Translations under genes and position numbers: made by a program
Shown: positions 28,094 to 36,809 of the stretch, one piece after another
How positions within the stretch are numbered: the first letter of the stretch is position 1
Layout: every line of letters starts with the position of its first letter
Assembly: GCA_963772265.1 (NCBI GenBank)
Contig: CAVYWS010000003.1
Coordinates: 124,001-188,000 of the forward strand
Reading direction: 5' to 3'
Length of the DNA: 64,000 nt
Source: Mayfieldus sp963772265
Lineage (GTDB): Bacteria; Actinomycetota; Thermoleophilia; Solirubrobacterales; 70-9
The notes under the pieces: model-generated
Told to the model about the DNA's origin: nothing
Database searches by the model: none
The model's input: only the letters and a program-made list of their open reading frames with translations

Positions 28094-28952
28094 TCACTCC
28101 TTCGGCCTGCGCTCCTCGGCGAGGGGCTCGCCCGCCTCGTCGCTGGCACCGCCGGGCGGCCAGGCGCCGAACCAGTTGTCGCGGGCGCCGTCGATCGTGA
28201 TCACGCAGCCGGAGAAGAAGTCGCCGGCCGGCGAGGCCAGGTAGGCGACCAGCCAGGCCATCTCCTCCGGGGTGCCGAGGCGCTGCAGGGGGACCGTGCG
28301 GTGGACGTTCTCGGCCACCGGCGCCGGGTACTTGGTCCGCAGCACCTCGGTGTCGAACTGGCCCGCGGCGACCGCGGTCAGCTTGACGTTGAAGCGGGCC
28401 CACTCGATCGAAAGGGTGCGCATCATGTTCTCGACCGCCGCCCGCGCGGCGCCCGAATGGACCATTCCCGGCATCCCGTGGTGGGGCGAGAGGGTGACGC
28501 TGACCACCTTGCCCTCGCGCTGCGGGATGAAGGCCTTGGTCGCGGCGGCATGGGTCATCAGCCAGGTTCCCTGGACGTTGAGCTCGATCACGGTCCGAAA
28601 GCCCTTCGGGCTGATCGCCTCGGCCGGGCTGAGGAACTGGCCGCCGGCGTTGTTGACCAGCAGGTCAAGGCGCCCGTGGCGCTCGAGAATCCCGTCGACG
28701 AGGTCCTCGACCGCCTCCTCGTCGCGGATGTCGGCCGCTTCCGCCTCGAAGGCGCCGTCCAGCCCGGCCGCGGCGGCGGCGGTCTCCTCGAGCGGCTCCG
28801 ACCCGGCGTCCACAGCCGATCACCGACGCCCCCAGGCGCGCCAGCTCCAGCGCCGTCGCCCTGCCCAGGCCGCTGCCGGCCCCCGAGACCAGGCAGACCT
28901 TGCCGGCCAGGAGCTGGGGCGCGAAGACTCGCGAAGGATCGCTGTCAGCCAT
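28094..28952 (-). CDS. SDR of the peroxisomal trans-2-enoyl-CoA reductase (PECR)-like type (one frameshift)
   Basis: The cofactor motif SGAGSGLG and NNAGG are intact. Where classical SDRs have Tyr-x-x-x-Lys, this protein has MVHSGAARAAVENMMRTL, the arrangement seen in PECR-like enzymes (HSGAARAGV). This argues for reduction of enoyl-CoA or an unusual catalytic triad rather than a standard alcohol dehydrogenase. A single shift near 28810 separates the N-terminal Rossmann part (MADSDPSRVF...) from the rest. The C-terminus (SGCVITIDGARDNWFGAWPP) is extended. It fits the surrounding acyl-CoA metabolism. Confidence 0.75.
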
Positions 28953-29005
28953 CGGCGGGCCAGCTTATCCGTGGGGCGCAGCGCCGTTAGTCTGATCCCG
29001 CACTA

Positions 29006-29916
29006 ATGAGAATTCACGCCGAGCCGAGGCCCCTTCACGAGCCGCTCGCCGGGGGCAAACCGGGCTCGACCGTCGTCGTCGAGCCGCTGATCGCCGGCCA
29101 CGTCAGCTGGCCGAAGGACACGATGGAGTCGCCCGGGGGGAGATTCCTCGACCTGCGCCTGGCCCGGGCCCTTCTCTCGAGCAAGAACCGCTGGATGGTC
29201 CCCTGCCCGGCCTTCCTGATCCGCCACCCCAGCGCCGGGCCGGTCCTCGTCGACACCGGCCTTCATCCCTCGGTCGCCAGCGACCCGGGCGCGAACTTCG
29301 GCCGCCTCGCCGCCAGGTTCGCGCCACCGCAGCTGGAGAAGGGCGAGGACGTCCCGGCCCAGCTTCGCAAGCGCGGAATCGAGCCATCGAAGGTCGGCGT
29401 CGTGGTGATGACCCACCTGCACGTCGACCACGCCTCGGCGATCTCCGAGTTCCCCGACTCCACCTTCGTCCTCAGCGAAGCCGAGTGGGAGGACGCGACG
29501 ACGGGGGGCGGCCGATCATGCGCGGGTACCGGCCGATCCACTACGACTTCGTCTTCGACTACCGCACGATCGACTTCGGGCGCGGCAACGTCTCCTCGTA
29601 CGCGAGCTTCGGGCGCACTTTCGACCTATTCGGAGACGGCTCGATCCGGCTCGCCTACACCCCCGGCCACAGCGCCGGCCACATGAGCGTGATCGCGCGG
29701 CTGCGCGAGCGCGACTTCCTGATCGGCGGCGACGCCGTCTACACCTTCCGCCAGCTCGAGGGGGGACCGCCCCCGCCCCGCCCGTTCGACGCCCACAACT
29801 GGCGCCGCTCGCTGCAGGAGATCAAGCTGTTCCGCAGCCAGTTCCCGCACGCGATCGTCACGCCCGGGCACGACGTCTCCTTCTACGAGCAACTGGGCCC
29901 GCGCTACTACGACTAG
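29006..29916 (+). CDS. MBL-fold metallo-hydrolase, N-acyl-homoserine-lactonase-like (one frameshift)
   Basis: The metallo-beta-lactamase zinc motif T136-H137-L-H139-V-D141-H142 is visible, with VLVDTGLHPSV before it, then YTPGHSAGHMSVI, LIGGDAVYTFR and the final His in VTPGHDVSFY. Spacing and the N-terminal PCPAFLIRHPSAGPVLVDTG match the AttM/AiiB lactonase branch of quorum-quenching enzymes, although many relatives hydrolyse other esters. One shift lies near 29508 between ATTGG and RPIMRGYRPI. No signal peptide. It is convergent with plsC, with only eight bases between the stops. Confidence 0.8.
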
Positions 29917-29924
29917 GGCCGCGG

Positions 29925-30704
29925 CTAGCGCTCGCCGGGGGACGCCTTGCCCGGCTCCGGCGCCGGCAGGCCCTTGCGCAGCGAGCGGATGACGCCGCGG
30001 CGCCCGTTCTCCTCGAGCGCCACGTACATCTTGCGGACCTCGTCGAAGACCTCGTCGGCGACTTCCTGCTGGCGCTCACGCGAGGGCTCGGCCTCGGCCG
30101 GGAAGGTGATCGGCTTGCCGTACTGAACGGTCGCCTTCGGGAAGCGCAGCCGCTTCCACCCGCGCACGTCGGCCGATCCGTGAATCGCCATCGGGACCAC
30201 CGGGACCCCCGACTCGAGCGCCAGGCGGCCGATCCCAGGGCGCGGCTCGCCGAGCCCGCCGCTGCGCGAGCGGCCGCCCTCGGCGTAGATCAGCATGCAC
30301 TCGTCGCGGCCGAGGATCGCGTGCGCTGTCTTGAACGCCTCCTCGTCGCGATGCCCGCGGCGGATCGGGAAGGCGCCGCCGTGGGAGAGGATGAAGGTCA
30401 GAAACGGCGGCTTGAAAAGCTGCGACTTGGCCATGAAGCGCACCTTGCGGCGCAGAAAGACCGCCGCGAAGAAGTGGTCCCATTGGCTGAAGTGGTTCGG
30501 CGCCAGGATCACCGGCCCGCTCTGGGGCACGTTCTCGGAGCCGATCGCCCGGGTGCGGTAGATCAGCAGCGTCAGCGGGGTGAGAATGATCCGGGCGACG
30601 TCGTAGACCCAGTCCGGGCCGCGGCTGCGGGCACGCTCGTGAAAGCGCTCGAAGTAGCTGGCTGGGCGAGGGTCCTTGTAGACCTGTGGCTTGATGTCTG
30701 CCAT
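29925..30704 (-). CDS. 1-acyl-sn-glycerol-3-phosphate acyltransferase (PlsC-like)
   Basis: An intact 259-residue acyltransferase. The H(X)4D active site is N70-H71-F-S-Q-W-D76 and the glycerophosphate-binding motif is E142-G-G-R-S-R147, followed by VPVVPMAIHGSADVRGWK. The N-terminal helix (VARIILTPLTLLIYRTRAI) would anchor it at the cytoplasmic membrane. Family role: acylation of lysophosphatidic acid in phospholipid synthesis. The C-terminus is basic and Pro-rich. Together with the adjacent glycerol kinase it suggests a glycerolipid unit, though the genes are 66 bp apart and may be separate. Confidence 0.85.
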   Translation of the reverse strand: MADIKPQVYKDPRPASYFERFHERARSRGPDWVYDVARIILTPLTLLIYRTRAIGSENVPQSGPVILAPNHFSQWDHFFAAVFLRRKVRFMAKSQLFKPPFLTFILSHGGAFPIRRGHRDEEAFKTAHAILGRDECMLIYAEGGRSRSGGLGEPRPGIGRLALESGVPVVPMAIHGSADVRGWKRLRFPKATVQYGKPITFPAEAEPSRERQQEVADEVFDEVRKMYVALEENGRRGVIRSLRKGLPAPEPGKASPGER

Positions 30705-30770
30705 GCGGCGCGGGTGGAGTCTCCGGCAAAGCCGGATGCTGAAGGGTCCTACCCTCCCCCTCTGCGCGGG

Positions 30771-32238
30771 TTACGCCTCACCGGCCTCCGCCGATGCCCA
30801 TCCCCTGGCTCGCTCGACCGCCCGGCCCCACTCGGCGAGCAGGGAACCGCGCTCGTCTTCGCCCATCCGCGGCTCGTAGCGAGCCGCCTCGCGCCACATC
30901 TCCTCGACGCCCTCGCGGGTCCAGAGGCCGGTCGCGATGCCGGCCAGATAGGCGGCGCCGAGGGCAGTCGTCTCGGCGATCTCGGGCACGATCACCGGGC
31001 GCTCCCAGGACGTCGGCCTGAAACTGCATCAGCCAGGCGTTGGCGACCGCGCCGCCGTCGGCCTTGAGCAGCTCCAGCCGCTCGCCCGCCGCGGCCTCCT
31101 GGGCGCGCACCGCGTCGACCGTCTGGTAGGCGATCGCCTCCAGCGCGGCGCGGGCGAGATGGGCGCGGCCGCTGCCGCGGGTCAGCCCGACGATCGTCCC
31201 GCGGGCGTAGGGGTCCCAGTAGGGGGAGCCGAGCCCGGTCAGCGCCGGGACGAAGTAGACGCCGTCGTTGCCCTCGAGCGACGCGGCGAGCGGCTCGGAC
31301 TCGGCGGCCTCGGAGATGATCCCGAGCCCGTCGCGAAGCCATTGCACCGCGGCGCCGGTGACGAAGACGGCCGCCTCGAGCGCGTAGACGGTGCGGTCGC
31401 CGAGGCCCCAGGCGACGGTGGTCAGAAGGCCCGCCCCCGGCTGCGGCGCATCGGTCCCGGTGTTGAGCAGCACGAAGCTGCCGGTGCCGTAGGTGTTCTT
31501 CGCCGTCCCGGCCGTGTGGCAGGCCTGGCCGAACAGGGCCGCCTGCTGGTCGCCGGCGATCCCGGCCACCGGGACCTCGCCGCCGAACTCCGAGGTCGTG
31601 CCATAGACCTGCGACGAGGGGGCCGGCTCGGGCAAGCTCCGCGGGTCGATCCCGAGCAGCTCGCAGAGGTCCTCGTCCCAGGCCAGCCGGCGGATGTCGA
31701 ACAGCATCGTCCGCGAGGCGTTGGAGTAGTCGGACAGGTGGCGTCCGGTGAGCTTGAAGACCAGCCAGGAGTCGATCGTGCCGAAGACGGCCCGCTCGGC
31801 GCCCTCGACGTTTCGCAGCAGCCACTCGATCTTGGTGCCGGAGAAGTAGGGATCGATGACCAGGCCGGTGCGCTCGCGCACCAGCTCCTCGTGCCCGGCC
31901 TCGCGCAGCTCGTCGCAGCGCCCGGCGGTGCGCCGGTCCTGCCAGACCAGGGCGCGATGGATCGGCTCGCCGCTCTCGCGGTCCCAGGCGACCACCGTCT
32001 CGCGCTGGTTGGTGATCCCGATCCCGCTCAGGTCGGCGCCCTGGATGCCGGCGTCGACGATCGCAGCGGTGGCGACCCGCCGCGTCACCTTCCAGATCTC
32101 GTTCGCGTCGTGCTCGACCCAGCCGGGGCGCGGGAAGTGCTGCTCGAACTCGCTGTAGCCGCGGCCCGCGATCCGCCCCTCCTGGTCGAAGACCAGGCAG
32201 GTGGTCCCGGTCGTGCCCTGGTCGATCGCCAGGATCAT
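30771..32238 (-). CDS. glpK: glycerol kinase (one frameshift)
   Basis: A full-length glycerol kinase of about 489 residues. It begins MILAIDQGTTGTTCLVFDQ, the phosphate-1 motif of FGGY kinases, followed by PGWVEHDANEIW, GITNQRETVVAWDRESGEP, WQDRRTAGRC, GTIDSWLVFKLTG, GIAGDQQAALFGQ and GTGSFVLLNTG. It phosphorylates glycerol to glycerol-3-phosphate with ATP. A shift near 31010 precedes the C-terminal RPVIVPEIAETTALGAAYLA block. It starts 10 bases after the TetR stop, so both are probably one transcript controlled by that repressor's promoter. Confidence 0.9.
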
Positions 32239-32248
32239 CCCGCCCAGG

Positions 32249-32857
32249 CTATCCGGGCTCGCCGCCGAGCTGCTCGAGCAGCCAGCCGGCATGCTCCGTC
32301 AGCCGCTCGACCGGGTAGCGGTCGGGGTCCGTGAGCAGCAGCCGGGCCGCCTCATCGGCGACCGCCGAGAGCATGCGCGCGGTCAGCTCGGGGTCCGGCG
32401 ACTCGCGACCGGGCGACCCGCCCCGCTCGACATAGGCGGCGAGGGCGGCGATCACCGCGTCGCGGCCCTCGTTGATTCGGGCACGCAGCAGGTCGGGCGC
32501 TCCCTCGGGGGGCATCAGGACCAGGCGCCAGGTGACCGGGTCGGCGCGGACCGCCTCCAGGTAGCCCCGCAACGCCGGTCGAAGCGCCCGCTGGGGAGCG
32601 TCGTCGGCATCGACCGGGAGCACCTCCGCCAGCTGGCGCAGCGCCTTGGCGCCCTCGCGTTCCAGCATCGCCTCGAGCAGGCCCCGCAGGTCGCCGAAGT
32701 GCCCGTAGACGACCGGGCGGCTGATCCCGGCCCGCTGCGCCACCGCCTCGATGCTGAGACCGTGAAAGCCGCGTTCGCCGACCAGCTCCTTGGTCACGTC
32801 GAGCAGCTGCTCGCGGCGCTGCTCGGCCGTCATTCGAGCTCGTGTGCTGGGTGTCAC
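32249..32857 (-). CDS. TetR-family transcriptional regulator
   Basis: An intact 202-residue protein with the TetR helix-turn-helix: RREQLLDVTKELVGERGFHG, then SIEAVAQRAGISRPVVYGHF. The C-terminal ligand domain is Ala/Arg-rich (ALRPALRGYLEAVRADPVTW) with no recognised ligand. It is divergent from a flavin monooxygenase across 66 bp that contain two tandem TTAC-N6-GTAA palindromes, the expected operators. The simplest model is repression of itself, glpK and the monooxygenase. Effector unknown, probably a hydrophobic ketone or acyl compound. Confidence 0.85.
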   Translation of the reverse strand: MTPSTRARMTAEQRREQLLDVTKELVGERGFHGLSIEAVAQRAGISRPVVYGHFGDLRGLLEAMLEREGAKALRQLAEVLPVDADDAPQRALRPALRGYLEAVRADPVTWRLVLMPPEGAPDLLRARINEGRDAVIAALAAYVERGGSPGRESPDPELTARMLSAVADEAARLLLTDPDRYPVERLTEHAGWLLEQLGGEPG

Positions 32858-32877
32858 AGCGATCCGGTCGGGTAGGA

Positions 32878-32908
32878 GTTACGGTGGTGTAACTTACGAT
32901 AGTGTAAC
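32878..32908. promoter_or_regulatory. two overlapping TetR operator palindromes
   Basis: GTTAC-GGTGGT-GTAAC at 32878-32893 and CTTAC-GATAGT-GTAAC at 32893-32908 share one base. Each is an inverted repeat with a six-base spacer, the usual geometry for a TetR dimer, and the adjacent pair would allow two dimers side by side. AGGAG follows directly, 11 bases before the monooxygenase ATG at 32924. Confidence 0.65.
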
Positions 32909-32923
32909 CAGGAGACGGAAGCG

Positions 32924-34444
32924 ATGACGAGACAGGAAACGGACATCGCCGTGATCGGCAGCGGCTTCTCCGGCCTCGGGATGGCGATCAGGCTGAAGCA
33001 GTCCGGCCGCGAGGACTTTCTCGTCCTCGAGCGCGGCGAAGACGTCGGCGGGACCTGGCACTTCAACACCTACCCGGGCTGCGCCTGCGACGTGCCCTCG
33101 CACCTCTACTCGTTCTCGTTCGCCCCCAACCCCGACTGGAGCGAGACCTACTCCGGCCAGCCAGAGATTCGCGACTACCTGCGCCGCTGCGCCGACCGCT
33201 TCGGCGTTCGACCTCATATCCGGCTCGGGACCGAGCTCACCGGGGCGAGCTGGGACGAGGAGAGCGGCCGCTGGAACCTCGAGACCAGCGCCGGGCCGCT
33301 GCGCAGCAGGGTCCTGATCTTCGCCACCGGTCCCCTGTTCGAGCCCAAGCTGCCGGAGATCTCCGGGCTCGAGGACTTCGAGGGCAGGGTCTTCCACTCG
33401 GCGCGCTGGGACCACGGCTACGACCTCGCCGGCAAGCGGGTGGCGGTGATCGGCACCGGGGCCTCGGCGATCCAGCTCGTCCCCGCGATCCAGCCCGAGG
33501 TCGCGCAGCTCCACGTCTTCCAGCGCACCGCTCCCTGGGTGGTCCCGCACAGCAACCGCCCGGTGACCACGGTCGAGCGCCGCCTCTACAGTCGCTTTCC
33601 GGCGCTGCAGCGATTGGTTCGCGGCGGCGTCTACTCGGCGCGCGAGCTGCTGGTCCCGGGCTTCGTCAAACGCCCCCGCCTGCTGCGGCTCCTGGAGAAG
33701 GTCGCGGGACGCCACATGCGCAGCCAGATCTCCGATCCCGAGCTGCTGCGCAAGGCGACTCCCGACTACGCGATCGGCTGCAAGCGGATCCTTCCCTCGA
33801 ACCGCTGGTATCCGGCGCTCGGGCAGCCCAACGTCGAGCTCGTCACCGAGGGGATCTCCGAGATCAGGCGCTCCTCGATCGTCACCGCCGGCGGCATCGA
33901 GGTCGAGGTCGACGCGATCATCCTCGGCACCGGCTTCCAGGTCACCGAGATGCCGGCGGCGCGGATGGTCAGCGGGCGCGGCGGGCGCAACCTGAGGGAG
34001 AGCTGGGGCAGGAGCCCCCTCGCCTACCTCGGCGCCACGGTGCCGGACTTCCCGAACCTCTTCGTGATGCTCGGGCCCAACACCGGCCTCGGGCACGGCT
34101 CGATGGTCTACATGATCGAGTCGCAGATCGCGCATGTGCTGGAGGCGCTGCGAACGATGGAGAGGCGAGGATGCGATGTGGTCGAGGTCCGCCCCGAAGC
34201 GGTGGCGGACTACAACCGCGAGCTCGACCGGCGCCTCGCGGGCACGGTCTGGAACACGGGCTGCTCGAGCTGGTATTTCGACGAGGGCGGCCGCAACGCG
34301 GCGCTGTGGCCCGACTGGACCTGGCGCTTCCGCCGCCGCGCATCCCGCTTCGACCCGGCGGCCTACCGGCTGCGCGTGGGGGATCCGCAGCCGGCAAGGG
34401 CGACGGCGACGGGCCGGCTGAGCGCTCAGCGGCGCGACCGGTAG
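32924..34444 (+). CDS. flavin-containing (Baeyer-Villiger type) monooxygenase
   Basis: An intact 506-residue enzyme. FAD-binding GSGFSG (12-17), the VGGTWHFNTYPGCACDVPSH stretch, the fingerprint FEGRVFHSARWD (152-163) and the NADPH-binding GTGASA (177-182) identify a class B flavin monooxygenase; the fingerprint ends WD instead of WP, as in several BVMO-related enzymes. Family role: insertion of oxygen next to a ketone, or N/S-oxidation. The C-terminal GLGHGSMVYMIESQI block is typical of actinobacterial members. It is expressed divergently from TetR. The last 19 bases overlap the convergent glycosyltransferase. Confidence 0.85.
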   Translation: MTRQETDIAVIGSGFSGLGMAIRLKQSGREDFLVLERGEDVGGTWHFNTYPGCACDVPSHLYSFSFAPNPDWSETYSGQPEIRDYLRRCADRFGVRPHIRLGTELTGASWDEESGRWNLETSAGPLRSRVLIFATGPLFEPKLPEISGLEDFEGRVFHSARWDHGYDLAGKRVAVIGTGASAIQLVPAIQPEVAQLHVFQRTAPWVVPHSNRPVTTVERRLYSRFPALQRLVRGGVYSARELLVPGFVKRPRLLRLLEKVAGRHMRSQISDPELLRKATPDYAIGCKRILPSNRWYPALGQPNVELVTEGISEIRRSSIVTAGGIEVEVDAIILGTGFQVTEMPAARMVSGRGGRNLRESWGRSPLAYLGATVPDFPNLFVMLGPNTGLGHGSMVYMIESQIAHVLEALRTMERRGCDVVEVRPEAVADYNRELDRRLAGTVWNTGCSSWYFDEGGRNAALWPDWTWRFRRRASRFDPAAYRLRVGDPQPARATATGRLSAQRRDR

Positions 34445-35127
34445 GCGCGGGCGAAGTCGCGCAGCTGCAGCGCCCGGTGGGCGAACCCGCGCGCCGTGCG
34501 GCCGGTCGCCCGGTGGCGCAGGTCGAGCTCGTACTCGCGCAGGCGGTAGCCGGCCCGCACCGCGTCGACCGTCATCCCGATCTCCATCCCGAACCCGGCG
34601 GCAAACGGAAGCGTGGCCCGCAGGACTTCGGGGCGCATCGCCCGCTGGCCTGAGATCGGGGCCGCCGGCTCGGCGCCGCAGAGGCGGCGCACCGCCCAGC
34701 GGGCGAAGCCGAGGGCGATCCCGAACCCACCCCCTGTCCGCTGCGCGAAGGCCGCGACCGCGAGGTCGCACTCCCCCGCCTCAACGGCCTCGACCAGACG
34801 GGCCAGGGCTGCTGCCGAATCGCCGAGGTCGCCGTCGCAGAGCAGCACCAGACCCGGCTCTGGCCCGTCGCTGAACATCGCCTCGGCGGCGGCGGTCACG
34901 TTCGCCCCCTTCCCGTGCGGACGACCCCGGCTCACGACCCGGGCCCCCGCTGTCATCGCGACTTCGGAGGTGCCGTCGGCGGAGGCGTCGTCGGCCACCC
35001 ACAGCTCGACGCCCGGAAGCGCCGCGGCCAGGGCCGCCAGGGTCGCGCCGACGGAATCGGCCTCGTTGTGGGCGGCGACGATCGCCACCCGCGGGCGGTT
35101 GCGGCTGCGCTCGGACTCGGCTCCCAC
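34426..35127 (-). CDS. family 2 glycosyltransferase
   Basis: An intact 233-residue GT-A domain. The nucleotide-binding start is RVAIVAAHNEADSVGATLAA, then VADDASADGTSEVA, GANVTAAAEAMF and the metal-binding D98-G-D100 in LLCDGDLGD. A conserved ISGQRAMRPEVLRATLPF segment follows, as in polyprenyl-phosphate or glucosyl-glycerate type GT2 enzymes. No C-terminal membrane helices, so a soluble or peripheral enzyme. The acceptor is unknown. It is divergent from the biotinyl carrier gene with 22 bp between the starts. Confidence 0.8.
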   Translation of the reverse strand: MGAESERSRNRPRVAIVAAHNEADSVGATLAALAAALPGVELWVADDASADGTSEVAMTAGARVVSRGRPHGKGANVTAAAEAMFSDGPEPGLVLLCDGDLGDSAAALARLVEAVEAGECDLAVAAFAQRTGGGFGIALGFARWAVRRLCGAEPAAPISGQRAMRPEVLRATLPFAAGFGMEIGMTVDAVRAGYRLREYELDLRHRATGRTARGFAHRALQLRDFARAYRSRR

Positions 35128-35149
35128 GCGGCGGGTATTGTGCCGCGCC

Positions 35150-35362
35150 GTGGCGGATATCGAGGCTCACATCACCGGCAACGTCTGGAAGATCGAGGTC
35201 GCGGTCGGAGATCAGGTCTCCGAGGGCGACACCGTGCTGATCCTCGAGTCGATGAAGATGGAGATCCCGGTCGAGGCGGAGGACGACGGCACGGTGAAGG
35301 AGATCCGCTGCGAGGAGGGCCAGTCGGTGAGCGAGGGCGACGTGCTCGTCGTCCTCGAGTAG
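35150..35362 (+). CDS. stand-alone biotin/lipoyl-binding carrier protein
   Basis: An intact 70-residue single-domain protein starting at GTG 35150. It has the biotinyl domain: IEAHITGNVWKIEVAVGDQV, then ESMKME with the biotin-accepting Lys36, and a mirrored second half (GTVKEIRCEEGQSVSEGDVL). Unlike most acyl-CoA carboxylases, the carrier is not fused to biotin carboxylase. It is followed ten bases later by an enoyl-CoA hydratase. Pairing with the carboxyltransferase at 7.8-9.5 kb, and with an unseen biotin carboxylase, is a plausible inference. Biotin synthesis genes lie 8 kb away. Confidence 0.85.
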   Translation: MADIEAHITGNVWKIEVAVGDQVSEGDTVLILESMKMEIPVEAEDDGTVKEIRCEEGQSVSEGDVLVVLE

Positions 35363-35372
35363 CACCGCTGCG

Positions 35373-36180
35373 ATGGCCGACGAACTCGCCGCGGGAAAGC
35401 TTCTGCTCGACGAGCCCGCCGAGGCTGTGGCGCGGCTCCGGATCAACAACCCGGAGAAGCGAAACGCCCTCGACCACGAAATCCTCGACGCGATCGCCGA
35501 GGTGATGCCGAGGCTCGATCGCGGGATCGAGGTTCGCTGCGTGCTGATCAGCGGCTCCGAGGGCCACTTCTCGGCCGGCTACGACATCGGCTCGATCTCC
35601 GAGCACAGCTTCGAAAGCGAAGCGGAGGCGCTCGTCGCCCATCCCTTTCACGATGCGATCGAGGCGCTGCTCGCCCACCCGTGGCCGACGATCGCGGCGA
35701 TCGAGGGCGATTGCCTCGGCGGCGGCCTGGAGCTGGCGATCAGCTGCGACCTGCGGATCTGCGCGGCGGGGGCGCGGCTCGGGATGCCGCCGGTGAAGCT
35801 GGGGCTGATCTACGGCCACACCGGTCTCCGCCGCTTCCTCGACACGATCGGCCTCTCATACACCAACGAGCTGTTTCTGACCGGCGCGCAACATGGGCGC
35901 GAACCGGGCCAGGGAGATCGGGCTGGTCAGCTATCAGGTAGGCGAAGGCGACCTCGAGCGGGCCTCGGTGAAGCTCGCCGAGCGGGTCGCCGCCAGCGCG
36001 CCACTCTCGCTGCGCGGCAACAAGCATGCGATCCGCGCCCTGAACGAGAATCCGGTGCTGAGCCCCGAGCAGGAGCGCGAGCTGATCGAGCTGCGCCAGT
36101 CCTGCTTTGCCTCGGAGGACTTCCGCGAGGGGATCACCGCCTTCCGCGAGAAGCGAAAGCCGAAGTGGCGAGGACGCTGA
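35373..36180 (+). CDS. enoyl-CoA hydratase/isomerase family protein (one frameshift)
   Basis: Crotonase fold: LRINNPEKRNALDHEILDA, the first oxyanion segment GHFSAGYDIGSI, and the second, EGDCLGGGLELAISCDLRI, with the first catalytic Glu. The second Glu position is Pro-Val (MPPVKLGLIYG instead of a PEIKLG-type segment), so it may be an isomerase or hydrolase rather than a canonical hydratase. A shift near 35890 interrupts FLTGAQ and MGANRAREIGLV. The C-terminus KRKPKWRGR is typical. It overlaps the AlkA-like gene by 16 bases. Confidence 0.8.
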
Positions 36181-36809
36181 CCGCGGCGCGCCGCGAGCTG
36201 GCCGCCTCCGACCCGGTGATGGCGGAGCTGATGGAGCGGCTCGGCGATCGCAGCGTCGTCCAGCGGCGCCGCGGCGAGCCCAAGCCCGACGCCTTCGGGG
36301 CGCTGCTGCGGACCGTGGTCGGCCAGCAGCTCTCCTCGAAAGCGGCGCGGACGATCTACAGCCGGATCCTTGAGATGTTCGGTGGCAGGACGCCGAGCCC
36401 GAAGCAGATCCTTGCCGCCTCGGAGGCCGACCTGCGCGGCGCCGGGCTCTCGGGGCGCAAGGTCGAGTACATCCGCGACCTCGCCGCCCACGTCGAGAGC
36501 GGCGAGCTCGAGCTGGACCGGCTCGACCAGCTCAGCGACGAGGAGGTGATCGAGGAGATCGTCGCGGTGCGCGGGTTCGGAAAGTGGAGCGCCGAGATGT
36601 TCCTGATCTTCCATCTCGAACGGCCCGACGTGATCTCCGGCGGCGACCTCGGGATCCGCAAGGCGATCCAGCTCGCCTACGAGAGGGATGAGATGCCGAC
36701 GCCGGCCGAGGTCGAGGAGATCGGCGAGCGCTGGAGCCCCCATCGCAGCCTTGCCTCGATCTACCTCTGGGAGTCGCTGGCCGGCGACGTGACCGTCGGC
36801 GGGACCTAG
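36165..36809 (+). CDS. DNA-3-methyladenine glycosylase 2-like, HhH-GPD family
   Basis: An intact 214-residue glycosylase from GTG 36165. The catalytic core is visible: ALLRTVVGQQLSSKAARTIY, then the helix-hairpin-helix AVRGFGKWSAEMFLIFHL (135-150) with the catalytic Asp161 in ISGGDLGIRKAI. The family excises alkylated purines as the first step of base-excision repair. No Fe-S cysteine cluster is present, so it belongs to the AlkA-like rather than the Nth/MutY branch. It shares 16 bases with the preceding hydratase, and its stop overlaps the convergent NagZ-like gene by four bases. Confidence 0.85.
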   Translation: MARTLTAARRELAASDPVMAELMERLGDRSVVQRRRGEPKPDAFGALLRTVVGQQLSSKAARTIYSRILEMFGGRTPSPKQILAASEADLRGAGLSGRKVEYIRDLAAHVESGELELDRLDQLSDEEVIEEIVAVRGFGKWSAEMFLIFHLERPDVISGGDLGIRKAIQLAYERDEMPTPAEVEEIGERWSPHRSLASIYLWESLAGDVTVGGT

